Source of the DNA: Nitrososphaerota archaeon
GTDB lineage: Archaea; Thermoproteota; Nitrososphaeria; Nitrososphaerales; UBA57
NCBI GenBank assembly: GCA_016180375.1
Contig: JACPBJ010000106.1
Coordinates: forward strand, 1-5,295
DNA: 5,295 bases
Direction: 5' to 3'
Positions 5,228-5,295 of the stretch are shown here, one piece after another (within the stretch, counting starts at the first letter, position 1; each line of letters begins with the position of its first letter). Made by a program: the position numbers and the translations under genes. Below the pieces are notes generated by a model. It was given only the letters and a program-made list of their open reading frames with translations, was not told where the DNA came from and searched no databases.

Positions 5228-5295
5228 TGCTGTTCCCTTCAGATTTGCGAAGTCATCTTTTCTTTATCATCAAATTAGCTTATTAATCAGGATTG

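Noticed and set aside
5240..5275. C/D box sRNA on the minus strand (TGATGA followed by CTGA).
   Set aside because: The boxes are too close together for an archaeal C/D guide RNA. The first box lacks the expected purine, and no proper internal D'/C' pair is present.
1..5295. CRISPR array, riboswitch, rRNA or defence-system genes.
   Set aside because: No regularly spaced repeats, no recognised aptamer or rRNA motif, and no nuclease or toxin-antitoxin signatures were found on either strand.

Overview
The window looks archaeal. Its genes are short and tightly packed, several start on GTG or TTG, and most lack a Shine-Dalgarno site. Two A/T-rich boxes lie about 27 to 31 bases upstream of start codons, the spacing expected of archaeal TATA boxes on leaderless or near-leaderless transcripts. 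The citrate synthase has the short archaeal/Gram-positive form, and the transposase belongs to an IS481-like branch I associate with archaea. The N-terminus of the pyrroline-5-carboxylate dehydrogenase recalls proteins from Nitrososphaeria (Thaumarchaeota) and relatives. That placement is from memory only, and I hold it loosely below the level of Archaea.

Layout from left to right. Bases 84-1007 (+) encode an intact DDE transposase of an insertion sequence whose outer ends I could not define. A short T-rich gap follows. Three minus-strand genes then form a likely transcription unit, read from right to left: a delta-1-pyrroline-5-carboxylate dehydrogenase (3778-2204), a four-repeat HEAT protein (2175-1693) and a DUF1802 protein (1643-1077). 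The gaps between them are 28 and 49 bases. Divergent from the dehydrogenase is a 55-residue zinc-ribbon protein (3838-4005, +). Both appear to share one nearly symmetric A/T box at 3805-3813. The zinc-ribbon stop codon abuts the stop codon of a minus-strand citrate synthase (5136-4006) with no gap. The last 159 bases hold the citrate synthase leader, which has two mini-ORFs, a ribosome binding site and a probable TATA box. I see nothing else there.

How the genes relate. The dehydrogenase makes glutamate, which can feed 2-oxoglutarate to the citric acid cycle, and citrate synthase is that cycle's entry enzyme, so much of the window is central carbon and amino-acid metabolism. The most interesting gene is the HEAT protein. 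It has four repeats, of which the middle two carry His-Glu pairs 32 residues apart in a VRHEAA context. This is the layout of one half of eukaryotic deoxyhypusine hydroxylase. It could be a half-size relative that builds a di-iron site by dimerising, which is a testable inference and not an established function. DUF1802 and the zinc ribbon have no known role that I can state.
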